This document shows, in pieces, positions 11,206 through 23,502 of a stretch of 64,000 nt of DNA. Where the stretch lies: the NCBI GenBank assembly GCA_009760855.2, contig WPIO01000050.1, positions 2,925,001-2,989,000 of the forward strand, read 5' to 3'. The position numbers and the translations under genes are program-made. The notes beneath the pieces are model-generated. The model made no database searches and was not told the origin of the DNA. It saw only the letters and a program-made list of their open reading frames with translations. Within the stretch, counting starts at the first letter, position 1. Every line of letters starts with the position of its first letter. Source of the DNA: Cristatella mucedo (taxonomy: Eukaryota > Bryozoa > Phylactolaemata > Cristatellidae).

Positions 11206-12084
11206 GCGTGCCCACCTACCTCGCCTATAATTCAGACGTTACAGAAACTGGGCTGTCGTTTTCCTGTATGAAAAGCTGAATCGCAGGGCAATAACTTTAG
11301 GTCATGCACATTTTTGCAAGTTCACACATTTTGGAGAGACATCTTCAAGTCAGCTCTCTGCACGTAATCAGAGGTACCCGAATCAGATGTACCCGGATCA
11401 GAGTCTGGTCGTCTTATATTGATGCTCACCGATCCCTGAAAGACTAAATTTTCAGGCCACTCTTTACTGTACGATCAGTATATTCCTTTCAGGCTTCCGC
11501 CTGTACAAGGCCCAGCCAGCCAATGTTTCATTCTCTGATCAAGGACTCAATTCAAAGGACGGTGTGACGCGGCCAACCACTGAATAACAAAAACTACCAA
11601 CTCCAAGATTATAGGAGTGGCCTATGCCAGGTATAAATATAAAAGGTTGTTGCTGGTTAGGTTTAGATGCCTACTTCCCTGAACCTACGCACGTAAGTCG
11701 TTCAGCATTTACGTAGGCTTTCTGATTGCTGACAGAAATGGGCTTAGTGGCTAAATTTGGCGTTAAAATTGCCAATTATAAATACACATTCATTCACACA
11801 GTAGAACGAGATTTGGGTCGAGCACGCGTCTGGCAATGTAAAGCCGAGGCTATATAGCCTCGCGTTGAACGCCGCGGGAAGAGAAGCCTCGATGGCTCAA
11901 TCGGCAGAGCAGTGGAACATTTCACCGCACGGGCGCGGGATGGTTCTCGCTCGAGACAAAATTATCTTTCGGTCTACAGGTCCACACGGCAGACAGCCAC
12001 CGGCTTTGAGTCAAGACCAGCCCTTTGGGCCTTCGGACCCTGGTATCCTCATTCCTCCTCCCGGGATGTGTTAGTCTGCTGCTT
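11206..12084. other. No clear gene; degenerate tRNA-like patch
   Basis: At about 11888-11955 there is 'gatggctcaatcggcagagc' and then 'ggttctcgctcgagac', a worn tRNA A/B-box pair without a foldable cloverleaf. It is probably another SINE remnant. The rest is unassigned. Confidence 0.35.
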
Positions 12085-13720
12085 CGAGTAAACAAAACAG
12101 CTAAAAACGTGTCCTTGACCTCTGATCTTGCCATGGCATCTATCCAAAAGATGGTTGTTAGGCCACTCAATGAGATGGCAACATTAGCCCAAGAGAACTT
12201 AGCTTCCTCCCAGTCTTCATATTTCTGCTCCAAGATCCACAATACTGAAACGAGTAGCAGCGGTAGCGACTGGAGCTAAACTCTTGTTATCAAAGCTTCA
12301 AAACTAGCCATTAAATTCCAGTCAGGGTTTAGAGGTAATCATTCGAAAGAGACAGCACTTTAGAGTGCATAATGACCTTTTCAGGAATGCATATTTCAAC
12401 AGAGTAAGAGCCAGAACTTTAGAATGACCTCAGGAATGCAGATTTCAACGGCAGATTTCTCGTGGCTTATTTTTCTGGATTCTTCGACAGCGGTTAAGAC
12501 TGTTGACTACCGAGTCCTACTTGAGCACCTCTCATCTCGCCTGCAATCCCTGGCTATGTACTGCAATGGCTGATGTCCTATCTCAGCGAGAGACTTTATT
12601 GTCTTAAGTCACAGGGAAACATAAATACGAGGTGCCTCTGCATTACCGGAAAATCTAGCGATCTGCACTTCGCTCACTTCTTTTCACAGTGTAAACCCTC
12701 CCTCTTGCCGACGTAATGGCCAAGCACAATTCAGACTTTCATGTAAAGTGCCAAGGAGATTGAGTTCTCAGGTGGTGCTATATAAATTTATTATCAATTT
12801 TTATTATTAAGCAGATTACAAACTGCAGCGCGTGAGGGTTTACCTTCCTGCTTTCCAGAATTTCGAACTCCCTCAACCCCATGCTGCCAATATCTCTGAT
12901 CGTAGCACTTGGATGGCAGCAAACTTTCTCAAATCAAATGACGGTTAAGGCAAATAGATCACCATGGAAAAACCTGGTTTTACTTGAAAATTGGCAAACC
13001 TCATCCTAAAACTGGGCCCGGTCAGCGATGCTTCTGCAGTATTTGAATGCAATCTGGGTGGTGTGCTGCTCTAAGGTGACCTTTTACTAAACGACTTCTG
13101 CTCCACAACCCCGTTAACCTACTTTCAGCAGTTTAGCATCGCGACTATTCGAACCTGCTTAGACAGGGATCCAAAATCCGAGTTTGTCAATGCATTTGTG
13201 AAATCTCATCGTCACTTCTCTAAGCCGCTACTCGCTGGTCGTCCACCTCGTGCGACGAGTACTCACAGCTGATGCATAACTAAGCAGCCAGGCTTGTCTG
13301 TCGTGAACGTCGCAAGAACGCCCCATTCGCCGCTTCGCTGCTCCTAATCGAGCGAAGTATCGACTTCGAGGTTATGTCAATCACTTTAAGGTCTCTCTAT
13401 TCTTTTGCATCATCACCCTGCTGCACTGAACCTCTTTTCATTCAGGCCAGGATTCGTACCGGTCGCTCTTCTGACTCGAGGCGCTTAGCTGTGCCTCTAG
13501 CCACCATGAAACCCTTTGCGTCACTCACGCCTTCAGCTTGTACGCTTCGAAAGCCTAGAGCTCATTCTTGTCTGACCTCATATCCCCCGGCTTGACAGCA
13601 TCTAATGGATCTAAGCTAAAGTTCCTCCTAGCATGCGCTGAGTTTGTGTGAATGTTCCTATGCGTGCACGCGTGTGCTGCCACTGTTCATTTTATCAAAA
13701 ACCAATAAATAGGCTTCCTT
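12085..13720 (+). mobile_element. LINE-A copy, degenerate
   Basis: Starts near the RT entry ('gttgttaggccactc', 'agagaacttagc'), continues through 'ccagtcagggtttagagg' (FQSGF), 'atggcagcaaactttctcaa' (WMAANFL), and ends in the 3' untranslated region near 13720 without a clear ATT tail. Frequent stops and indels: an old, dead copy. Confidence 0.7.
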
Positions 13721-13879
13721 TAATTAATTAATAGATTATTTAATAGAATTTAGTTAATATATTAACAGGCTTCCTTTCTTTTTCACTTAATCGCAGACCA
13801 ACCGATATGCTGAGGAAGTAGAAAAAGACTTAGCCCTCTTGAGAGCTTTATAAATGCCTGACTAATATTACTATTGTTA

Positions 13880-14015
13880 TTTTTTTAATTTCTATCCCCG
13901 CCACTTGCAAAGTGTAATTATTCATTGCCTGCAGCGGGATTCAAATTCACGAACTGCGCGGTTGAGTGTTGGTGCCACGCCACTAGAGATGCCACTCCCC
14001 TCATTCTACTAGAGA
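13880..14015 (-). repeat. Degenerate SINE-C copy
   Basis: Complement of the body ('tccccgccacttgcaa') and head ('gggattcaaattcacgaac'). A ~26-base word with 'ctagagatgccac' is repeated at 13983 and 14009. Confidence 0.5.
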
Positions 14016-14199
14016 TGCCACGCCCCTCATTAAATAGAATAATAACATAATTCATTAATATAGCTATCTCTTGCTTCGTCTCCGTCGTCACGTGCGCGGC
14101 ATTCCCGTCGTAAAAGCCGCAATACGAGCATTCACCATCTCTCACATATCCGCAGTGGCACCTCGTTAAGCAATGTATCGTGAATGATATTTTGTCTCC

Positions 14200-15168
14200 C
14201 ACTTTTAGGCCTCTTCACTCTCTTGCTCTGACCCAACTATATCAATCTGGTTTGGAAAAGCACCACCGCCTCTTCACACTCAAGTCGCTTAGCGCTGCCT
14301 CTAAATCGCTGAAACATTTTTAAAGATCTCGTCTTTCAGTTCGTATGCTTCTTAGGCCTGAAACTCACCATCGACTGACGTCACGGCATCCCCCTTACCT
14401 TGGAGGCATCTTAAAAAGTGTCTGAAAAGGCACGTGCACTTCACTGCATGTGCTGAGTCCGTGTGAATTCTCTTTGCCCCCGGATCTTGGTCGAGGGGCA
14501 AAAGGCTCTCGCTCTACATGACTCGCTTCGTGGGTTCCAGCCTGGCAGTGGGCAACGCTTGTCAATCGGTGGTAGTAACCTTTAAGGCTCTTCCGAAGCT
14601 ATACATATATGAAGCCGTTCGATTGGCTAAGCTTTACGTGTGCTTAAACGTAGTGACACCGATACACATGCTATCACCACTAACAAACTGATAAGCTTCC
14701 TGTGAAGCTTTTATAAAGTGCCTAGAAAGAAATGCAGCTATTCAGAGGCTTGATATAGATTCCATCTTCTTACTATTATTATTATTATTATTATTGCTGT
14801 TACTATTTTAACTAGGCGTTATTGGCCGACAGTGATGAGCCAGAACCTAGTGTCCACTCCCAGTCTGTAATGGCAGCTCGTGACGGTGTGCTTTATTATT
14901 CGGCTAATCGCGAGGTGAATCCACTAGAGAGTTGTGAATGGGCGTTCAGCAGCAGGACCGTATGAAGACCGAAGGGCACTCGATCTCTGAGTGCACCACA
15001 GAAAACTCCAGTGTAAAATCCGCGTATTTCTCGTGGCTTTATGGAGTTACAGGCGGAGATACAAAACATTACATGGCCCAGGAGAAATCTCCTGAGGTTG
15101 TCGCTGCCTGCTCAATCGCGATGCACCCTCGGCGTTGGCGTGCGAACGTGCGAGCCAAGGTCGGCAAA
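14200..15168. repeat. Right arm of a ~1 kb inverted duplication
   Basis: Reverse complement of 8459-9540, with about 4.7 kb between the arms. It lacks the LINE-A tail insertion seen in the left arm. It contains LINE-A-derived sequence (14200-14400), a SINE-C piece and a LINE-B-tail-like frame (14938 onward) continuing toward 15168. Confidence 0.85.
14480..14605 (+). repeat. SINE-C copy in right arm
   Basis: Partner of the copy at 9115-9275: head 'gggttccagcctggc' and body 'cctttaaggctcttccgaag'. Confidence 0.6.
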
Positions 15169-15214
15169 GCCAAATGCACATCAGTGAGCCCTGCGTACTG
15201 GTCTAGCAGCCAGC

Positions 15215-15420
15215 TGCGGACTGCCGGACCGCCGGACTTTCCGCGATGCAAAGTGCCCACTAACTACATAGGTTGCCACTACGGCACCACGATTTGTTGG
15301 ATTGGAATCTAAGCCCAGCCGTTGGCTCCTACAGAACGCTAGTGTACTCGCGCCGAAAGCCGCTTATGCGTGGAGTGCGAGCTGGAGACAACTCTCCAGA
15401 TTAGCAGCTGTTGTATTTGC
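15215..15420 (+). repeat. Repeat E, copy 1
   Basis: About 200 bases matching 18105-18305 in reverse complement: 'gcaaagtgcccactaactac', 'ggttgccactacggc', 'ggctcctacagaacgc', 'cgaaagccgcttatgcgtgg'. It shares the 'gaaagccgctta' word with the LINE-B tail, so it may be a LINE-B-related element. Confidence 0.7.
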
Positions 15421-15482
15421 ATCACCCTGCCTTGCTACGGCAATATTTCTCTAACAAGAAAAAGCCGTCACGGAAATGTAAT

Positions 15483-16330
15483 GATAATAATAATGCACTT
15501 GATAAAGCGTCCTCAAAGAACTCAATCTCTTTCTTGGCGCTTTACATTTGCTGTAAAGGTAAATGCGACTGAATGGTGAGTTATATCATGCTCGGTAAAC
15601 AACATGAATAAAATGGTTAGGTGTGATTTGCACTGGGTCAGCATACAAGTGTGGTTCGTGGCAGCATGTACAGTCTCAGCACGCATAAGTACATGTAGGA
15701 CGAATCACAGGGAGCCACTAAATGCTGTCCTAAATGAGTGTGTTTTTAAGTTCTTTTTAAATGTGGTCAAGTCAGGGGATGTTCTGACGCAAGTCGGGAG
15801 TGAGTTCCAGGCTTTGGGAGCAAACGAACTAAATGCACGGTCTCCAAAGGATTTGAGGTTTGTACGAGGTATTTGTAGACTGTTAGATTCCGAAAAGTGG
15901 GTGATACGATGCTTGGCCTAGTGGGGGAGTAGATCTGAGAGATAGGCTGGAGCCAAAGAAGGAAGTGACCTAAAAGTGAGCGACAAAACCTTGAAGTCGA
16001 TCCGTGGCTCGACTGGTAGCCAGTGCAGGTCGGCGAGAAGTGGTGTGATGTGGCAACTGCGACGCTCACGACAGACAAACCTTGCTGCGGAGTTTTGCAC
16101 CAGCTATAAGCGCCTGATTGCACAAGCCGGTAGGCCTGTGAGCAGTGAGTTACAGAAGTCAAGACGGGATGTCACAAATGCATGGACCAACTTAGACGTG
16201 GTATCCTTATCTAAACAAGCTCAAACTTTGGCAATGCTGTGTAGCTGAAAGTAGGCAGACGTAATTGTGGAGCTGATGTGGTGGCCAAGGTTGGCTGAGA
16301 GCATCACACGAACATCGGAGGAGGCTATAG
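15483..16330 (-). mobile_element. LINE-A 3' fragment
   Basis: (ATT)n tail, tail hairpin and 3' untranslated region, then the C-terminal coding part in complement (WLPVEPRIDFKVLSLTFRS, SCHITPLLADLHWL) and upstream sequence to about 16330. Frameshifts break the frame. Confidence 0.85.
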
Positions 16331-17804
16331 AAATGAGCTGGTCATAGAAAAGATGGACCGTGTGAACGCAGCTTGACACTTTCGAGGCTTTGTAGAGTCG
16401 AAGAGAGTGCGGCTAAAGGTTGAAGCTTGAAGGACGAAAGCAGAAAGGAAGAACCCGAAAACGGCTGCTGCTCAAGTCCTGCCTTAGTCTTCGGTGCACA
16501 CTTGCATACGTCACCAAGGCTGGGGGTGGTCCAAGATTTACGATCTTCTGAACGAAGACTCGGAAGCTGAGAAAAAATCTACTTCTGCGCCGAGACTGGG
16601 GCGAGAAATGAAAACAAGCGATTCGAATCAAAGGCGCCGCCGCCGCCAGAGGCACGCCTTCCTCGTTGCATTGGAAGACGTGGTGAACGACTTGACCAGC
16701 GAAGGAATCAATAAGGTCCGTACGAGTCCCTGCTTATGGGACACCGCTAGCTCTTCATACAATAATCAGATCACGGGGCGGCGAGCGAAGAAAGATAATT
16801 GTGGAAGATTACATTCACTGGAAGGTGCATCGCGAAGGGCAACTTCCATACCTTCTCAATAAAAGTAATTTTTCCAATTATCTCTCCGGACGTAGAGCGA
16901 CAAGCGAGCAAGAACTGAGAGCGAAACGGACCGTGTGAACGTAAGCAGCGGAGAAGAAAGGCCGAAGCAATGAAAGCACGGGCAGGACAGAGGCAGACAA
17001 GGCAGGACAAAGGCAGACAAGGCAGGACAGAGGCAGACAAAGGCAGTACAGAGGCAGACAAGGCTGGCCATGCAAATGCGGCTTCAAAATAGGAGTAGGA
17101 CTCTCGTACTCGTTCGACAGCCAGTGGCCGTGTGGCTCTCTCTGACTACGCCCCCCCCCAACCGTGGCCAAGATCAAGTGACATAGTAGCCCGCACCAGA
17201 TGGCGCTCGGCGCCGACTTGGTAGGAAAGTCAGCGGCGAAAACTCCAGCCAGCCAAGCAAAGCATGGCGCGTGCCAAGTCGGGCCTTCAAGCGCAGGCGG
17301 CGGATCGCAATTGAACGAGAGCCGAGCGCAGCGCCGCTCCGAGCAGCGAACTCCAAGCGCAGCGCCGCTCCGAGTGCAGCGCTGCTTCGAGCACCTCTGA
17401 CGACGACGGATCGTGCGGCGGCCGTCGGAGCACGCATGCGCGATACGCCCGTCCCAGCGGGACACCGACGATGTCAGCAATCACGACGATCTCGACTCGA
17501 CGATCTCGACGATCTCGACGATCTCGACGATCTCGGACGTGTGTGTGTGTGGCGGGCGGGCGAGCGGAGGAGTTCGGAGCGGCAGTCGCGGCTCGAAGCA
17601 CGCGACTTCCGGCCACTGAGCGTGACTTCTGCGACTTCCGGCCACTACCCCGCCGCTACCGCAGGTAGCCTCTAGCATGCCGACGCCTGGCCGAGGATGA
17701 ACGGCGAGACGGCGGATGTAGGGAGAGCGCGGCATGGAAAGCACGACGAGGAAAAAGACCACTCGCCGGCCCTCCCGTGCCGTGCTGATTTGACAGTTTC
17801 TTTT
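16331..17804. other. GC-rich intronic stretch with two small tandem arrays
   Basis: No gene recognised. 16975-17070 is a ~20-base minisatellite of 'ggcagacaaggcaggaca'. 17488-17536 is a 9-base array of CGACGATCT. Long frames in this area (for example 17480-16878 minus) follow these repeats and base bias. Confidence 0.5.
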
Positions 17805-17965
17805 GGTTTAGTGACAGTAAAACCTCAAAGGCTATCACCGCCGCTGCGAAGCGACAATTAAGGATCGCCCGCTGCAAGATTCGAACTCACGACCTCGGGA
17901 CCGAGGTCATGAAAGGCAACCGCCCTTACCCGGTGAGCAGTTGCGGCTCAGCAGTCCACCTTTCT
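17805..17965 (-). repeat. SINE-C copy
   Basis: Complement of tRNA-like head ('gattcgaactcacgacctcg') and body ('ctcaaaggctatcaccgccg'). Confidence 0.7.
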
Positions 17966-18104
17966 ATGACCAAATCATTTCTATGGCCTCCGATTTTCGC
18001 GAAGCTCTCAGCTGATCTTGGCTACATGTCCATGACGGGTCTTGCTAGTTTAGAGAGAGTGAGAGAGAGAGAGAGAGAGAGATCGAAATAACAAGACAGG
18101 ATTG

Positions 18105-18305
18105 AGTAAATGCAGTGGCTGCTAATCCGGAGAGTTGTCTCTAGCTCGCACTCCACGCATAAGCGGCTTCCGGCGCGAGTACACTGGCGTGTTGTAGGAG
18201 CCAACGGTTGCGCTTGGATTCCAATCCAGCAAATCGTGGCGCCATAGTGGCAACCTACGTAGTTACCGTGCACACTGCATCGCTGAAAGTCCGGCAGTCC
18301 GGCTC
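18105..18305 (-). repeat. Repeat E, copy 2
   Basis: Inverted copy of 15215-15420, with 'gcataagcggcttccggcgc' and 'ggcaacctacgtagttac' as landmarks. A (GA)n stretch lies just before it at about 18057-18082. Confidence 0.7.
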
Positions 18306-18495
18306 CGCAGCTAGGCCGCGGTCAGTATACAGGGCTCTCTCGACCCTGCCTACCTCCTCCACACTGCTCTCCCTCCCCCCTGGGCGGACGCCCGGCGGAC
18401 CGCTAGTCCCTCCACGCTACCGGATACACGCGGGGCGGAACTTCGCACGCTGCTGCGCAGTCCCACGTTGAAGGGAGCCCAAAAATTCATCGAGC

Positions 18496-18722
18496 CAACC
18501 TTCCTCTCCTCTCCTCTCTCCTCCTCTCCTCTCTCCTCCTCTCCTCTCTCCTCCTCTCCTCTCTCCTCTCTCCTCTCTCCTCTCTCCTCTCTCCTCCTCT
18601 CCTCCTCTCCTCCTCTCCTCTCCTCCTCTCCTCTCCTCCTCTCCTCCCTCTTTCCTCTCTCCTCCTCTCCTCTCTCCTCCTCTCCTCTCTCTTTCCTCTC
18701 TCCTCTCTCCTCCTCTCCTCCC
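18496..18722. repeat. CTCTCCTC polypyrimidine tract
   Basis: About 225 bases of C/T only, built from CTCTC and CTC units. It lies ~165 bases past the opsin B exon 1 donor on the minus strand, inside intron 1. Confidence 0.9.
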
Positions 18723-18884
18723 CCGCACGCGTCGCAAAGCGGCTCGCTCCGCAAGCTCGCCATGAGTCCGCGCGAGCTCAGCCGGATGCAGGGGTGGCCG
18801 GGATCGCGTGGGAACGCGGTCGCCGAACGCTCGGCGGGCGCGTCGGGGCCGACGAGGTCGCCGAGCGGGCGGGCACACGCTCAC

Positions 18885-19059
18885 CAATGGCGGTAAGGTA
18901 GACGCCGAGAGCGTAGCTGGCGGCGGTCGTCACGTGCGAGCGGAACTCCTCGGGCAAGGTCGATCCGTCGGCGGTTGGCGGTGCAGCCAGTGCCTCGAAC
19001 TCGACGGCCGCCCCTGCGCCGCCAGCTCCCAGTGTCAGCGCAAAGTCGCGCGAGCTCAT
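18885..19059 (-). CDS. Opsin B exon 1 (N-terminus and start of helix 1)
   Basis: Coding part of 58 codons plus one base, ending at donor 'gtgagc' (phase 1), the same phase and donor as opsin A exon 1. The predicted N-terminus starts MSSRDFALTL, is Gly/Ala-rich, and ends SYALGVYLTAI, the outer half of helix 1. It joins exon 2 as TAI-G-TFSLV, giving a normal helix 1. The start at 19059 has G at -3 and A at +4. In-frame ATGs further out (up to 19290) are less likely because the intervening frame is low-complexity (Thr and Arg runs from CGT/CGC repeats). The start is the least certain point; the donor and helix 1 are firm. Confidence 0.78.
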
Positions 19060-19295
19060 CGCTCGTCGTCGTCGCCGCCGCCGCTGCGTAGCCGCCGTCG
19101 TCGTCGTCGTCGTCGTCGCCACGCCAAGCGCGGTTGCGCAGCCGCGATAATCACGGCGGCGGCGGCTGCGCCGGCGGCCGGTTCCTCCCTGGTCGGCGGC
19201 CGGCCTCGCGCTCACCATGCTGGGTGGTCGCTGCGGCTCGCCGGACTGGGCCGCCCGCGGCCGCCCAGGACCGCGCGCTAATCGCGGCAACAGCC

Positions 19296-19365
19296 GCGAC
19301 CTCTACCGGCCGCAGCGACCTCTACCGGCCGCAGCGACCTCTACCGGCCGCAGCGACCTCGCCGG
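19296..19365. repeat. 19-base minisatellite
   Basis: About three and a half direct copies of GCGACCTCTACCGGCCGCA upstream of opsin B exon 1, in a CpG-rich stretch that may be the gene's promoter side. Confidence 0.8.
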
Positions 19366-19676
19366 CTGCCGGCACGAGTTCGCTTGGACTGCCGTCGAAT
19401 GCTGCTAAAGCGAAGGCCGCTCGGCGGCAGCGGCGGCCGACGACTTTCCTCGTGACGACGCATTCCGCCGCCGACTGGCTCCTATCCACGTCACGTGGAG
19501 CTGTTTTCACTCGTTGAGCAGCGCCATTCGCACTGACCGACCGTCAAAGTAAACCACCACACACGCCTTCCTTCTTAGTAGCGACGAATCGAGCGTCTCA
19601 CCGACCGTAGTGATACGCGGCTCGTCGAATGAGATGCGGCGGCGGCGTCACGTCGGTAGGAAGTTTGGCCTCCGTT

Positions 19677-20057
19677 TTGTAATAATAATAATAATAATAA
19701 TGTACTTGATAAAGCGCCCTCAGAGAACTCAATCTCTTTCTAGGCGCTTTACATCTGCTGCAAAGGGAAATGCAATTAAATGGTAAGTAAAATCATGCTT
19801 GAAAAACAAACAAAATGAATAATATGGTTAAGGGTGACATGCACAGGGTCAGCATGCAAATGTGGTTAGTGGCAGCATGCACAGTGTCAGCACGCATAAG
19901 CACGTGAAGGACGAATCATAGGGACCCACTAAATGCTGTCCTAAATAGGTGTGTTTTTTAAGTTCCTTTTAAATGTGGTCAGGTCAGGGCATGTTCTGAC
20001 GCAGGTCGGGAGGGAGTTCCAGGCTTTGGGAGCATACGAACTAAATGCACGGTCTCC
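19677..20057 (-). mobile_element. LINE-A 3' fragment
   Basis: (ATT)n tail and hairpin at 19680-19755, 3' untranslated region, and the last ~40 codons of the frame in complement. It breaks off after 'gcacggtctcc'. Confidence 0.85.
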
Positions 20058-20169
20058 ACTGAAGCATCTTATTTTGGAGAAGCAGCCAAATTGGAGCCTG
20101 TTCTTTCGACAGATCTTGGCAGGCAGCAGGGTTGAATGCGGAATGTTAAATAATAGACATACTTGAGCT

Positions 20170-21455
20170 CAATGGTCGTTACGCGTCTGGCAGGTGAGCT
20201 ACTGGCAAGGTTCAAACCGTGCGGTTTCAATCGCGTTCAACCCGCGTCGTTCGGTGGTCACGTCTCGTGCAGTAGGCTGGTCATCATCTGTGGAGTTCGA
20301 CAAGAATTCGCTGCCATTCTTTGGCCGCTCTCCAATCCGGGGTTCATTGGATTGGCAATCACTTCCGTGCTGGTGATAACCCAGCTGTGTCTGTCATTTG
20401 AACCACCGGAATTAGCATGAAGCGACTAATCGGCTGAATGCTTGCCTTGCAGACATTTGATCGTGAATGTCGACAACTTCCAAAACTCAACGACGATGAA
20501 ACCGAACTTCTGCTCAGAGAGGGCACCCCAAGTGTGTAGCTGGACTAGGAAGCGTTGCTCTTGTAATAAGTGAACTTTCCGTGCCACCGTCACCGCGTGC
20601 GCGCTCGGAATTTAGGCGTCCTTTAGTTTAAGCAACCTGAATTTCGAAAGCTTAATTAGGAAGACTCCCTCAGCAACTCGCCGTCTCTTTCGATCGCTAA
20701 GATTAGCGATCATCTGCCGCGGTGGCTTGCAAAAAATGTAACACGCTTTCCTGCTCTGTTTGCGCTGTATTACTGAAAGGACCGCGCTTTCGCTGCGCTT
20801 TCAACAAAAAAAAGATCGGTAGGCCTCAACTGGTCGTAATGAATACGGCCGCAAGGGAAGTCAACAAATCGCAGAGGCTAAGCGATGCCTCTCCTTTGCT
20901 CGCGAAACTGCGATGGCTCCGCCGCTTCGATCAACCGACACCGAGCAAGCGTTCTCTGAACTCTGAACCGCAACGCTGAACCCCTGCTCTGAACTCTGAG
21001 CCCAATCTCGAAACTCGAAGCCCAATGTCAGCCGTTTTTCGGCGCCGTCATGCGTAACTGGACTGCTGCACCGGTTTCAGGCTCCTCGAGTGCCCTAGGG
21101 TCATAGGGCACTCGAGGGTCCTCTATGGACTATATATATTAACCGGTCCTGTAATCCTACACTCCAAGACCGTTGACCACCGAAGCTTTTGGTCCCCGAC
21201 TGTGGAAACTCACTTCCGCAAATCTTCCTCGGCGACATCAATTCCCGCTGCTACCGACTGTGGTACATCCCTTCAAGCCGTCCTGAGCTGCTACTTCCAT
21301 GCTGCTTGCGTCCTCGACGGCCCTCCGGACTCAGCTAGGCTTATAAATTTCTTTCTTGTGTGAGACAAAGTGCATTGGCTACCGCGTGCGTATCGAAAGC
21401 CGCTTCTGCTTCGAGTATGATATTCAAAATTCTTCTGCGTAACCCTCACTTAATC
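20170..21455 (+). mobile_element. LINE-B copy, degenerate
   Basis: Follows the order of the better copy at 41820-43835: 'gttcaacccgcgtcg' (~20236), 'gaatgcttgccttgcagaca' (~20436, NACLADI), 'acgatgaaaccgaacttctg', then the C-terminal part from 21170 and the terminal 'gcgtatcgaaagccgcttc'. Heavily decayed. A perfect hairpin sits in it at 21084-21117. Confidence 0.65.
21084..21117. repeat. Perfect short hairpin
   Basis: CTCGAGTGCCCTA and TAGGGCACTCGAG are separated by six bases; one more C-G pair extends the stem to 14. Confidence 0.9.
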
Positions 21456-21991
<536 letters not shown>

Positions 21992-22384
21992 CGATAAATG
22001 TGCAGTCATTGTCCGGTCTTTCCTGACCGCTGGCTACCTGTCGGCTGTGGTGACGTCCTTTGCGGTCGGGGCTCTCGGCAGCTGGTGGCCAAATTATGAA
22101 GCTTGCCTGGCCAACCTCGGCATCCCATGCACGGAAAGGCGGTTTTACGGTGGCACTGCGTCTCCGACGCCATTACCGGCTCGGAAGCCATGTGGTGCTT
22201 GCTCCTGAACCGGGAGGCCCGGGTAGCACCCGCAATCCCGGCAGGGCAGGGCACCGCTGGCTAATGAATATACGCACGTTAAGTATTTTAATAAATCTTA
22301 ATATATATGTGTGTGTGTGTGTTTTCATGTATTTATTTACATTCTAAACTTTAGTAAATGGGGACAACATCAGCTCAGTCGCCT

Positions 22385-22850
22385 TCTTTCAGTCAACAAG
22401 AGCGCTCTAGCGTAGCACCCACTTTTGGGAATTTAATCGTTTACCTATACCACGTACGAACCTCGTGTCATTTGGAGACCATACCATTGGTTCGTTCGCT
22501 CTCAAAGCCTAGAACTCACTTCCGAGTTGACCAAATTTAAAAATAAACTGAAAATGCATCAATTTATCGCAGCATGTAGTGAGGCCATGACACTCGTCCT
22601 ATGTGTGCTCATACGTGCTGACACTGTTCATGCTTCCACTAACCATACCATACTTTTAGATGCTGACCATGCGCATGACAATTCTAACCTCGGCATGCTT
22701 TTTATTATTGAGCATGCTACCACTCACTATGCGATCATGCTTCGTTTGCAGCAAATGTAAATCACCTAGACAGTGATTGAAATCTCTGAGGGTGCGATAA
22801 CAATTGTATTTACTGTTACTATTATTTTTATTAGTATTATTGCATATGTA
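22385..22850 (+). mobile_element. LINE-A 3' fragment
   Basis: C-terminal coding remnants from 'ctttcagtcaacaag', the 3' untranslated words 'catgacactcgtcctatgtg' and 'gtgctgacactgttcatgc', then a worn tail hairpin and ATT-rich end. Confidence 0.75.
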
Positions 22851-23502
22851 CAAGCTAGCAAAAATGTCTATCGGGGAGAGGTTTCAAAGAGCCTTCGCTA
22901 CACTGACCTTAGCTGACTGGAGGGAGCGAGAGTTACGTCTTAAAACAGGCTCAACTCTTGACAGCAGACGCTCGCCTTAGTGAGAGAGAGAGAGAGAACA
23001 AAACGGGGCTCATTACCGCGCGCCGTTTTTGAACGCCTCGCAGCAATCGTTCTTTTTTAGCAGAGAAGAAGATTATAGCGCTTCGTTGCGATTTCGAAAG
23101 GCTCCGCATATTCATGGAAACGAAATTCTGTTGGCAGAAGTTCAGTTACTCACAAGTGCGATCCCATAGCAGCCGAAAACGGAAGGTAAATCAGAATGCG
23201 GAAACTGTGACCCATAACATAACATAACCTAATGGCGTCCGATAGTCGAAATGAATTGATGCGTCTCATTTTGGAAGAGATTAAAAATCACTAGTAGATT
23301 AATAATAATAAATACTTATTTAATTAATAAATTAATAAATAGATAACTACTACGAGATACTTCAGTATTATACTGGATTGCATCATGCCAGATGTCAGCC
23401 ACCAAGTGCAAATGATTCCGATCCTTCGCGTCGTCGAAGTTCAAGCAAACAATCAAGGCAGCGATTAAAGAGTGCTCTTCGTGCGGTCTCTGAAAGTGAC
23501 TC
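22851..23502. other. Intergenic, no recognised feature
   Basis: A short (GA)n occurs at 22981. Otherwise unassigned. Confidence 0.35.

Larger units (their letters stand above)
4293..19059 (-). other. Opsin B gene, 5' part (exons 1-3; continues beyond left edge)
   Basis: Three minus-strand coding exons (19059-18885, 7113-6931, 4400-4293) join in frame into the first ~155 residues of a rhodopsin-like GPCR, from the N-terminus through helix 3. All three junctions are phase 1, as in opsin A. The introns are about 11.8 kb (18884-7114) and 2.5 kb (6930-4401), both full of LINE and SINE copies. The exons for helices 4-7 are not found in the window and should lie to the left. Opsin A lies about 16.7 kb upstream in the same orientation, so this is a tandem duplicate. 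The lysine that binds retinal would be in a missing exon, so light sensitivity is inferred from the paralogue. Confidence 0.85.

Noticed and set aside
16975-17070. Regularly spaced repeats that might suggest a CRISPR array
   Set aside because: The repeats are contiguous 20-base units without spacers, in animal DNA: a minisatellite.
18778-19290. Longer opsin B N-terminus starting at 19290
   Set aside because: The extra 77 residues are Arg/Thr low-complexity from CGT repeats; the start at 19059 has good context and gives a normal-length N-terminus.
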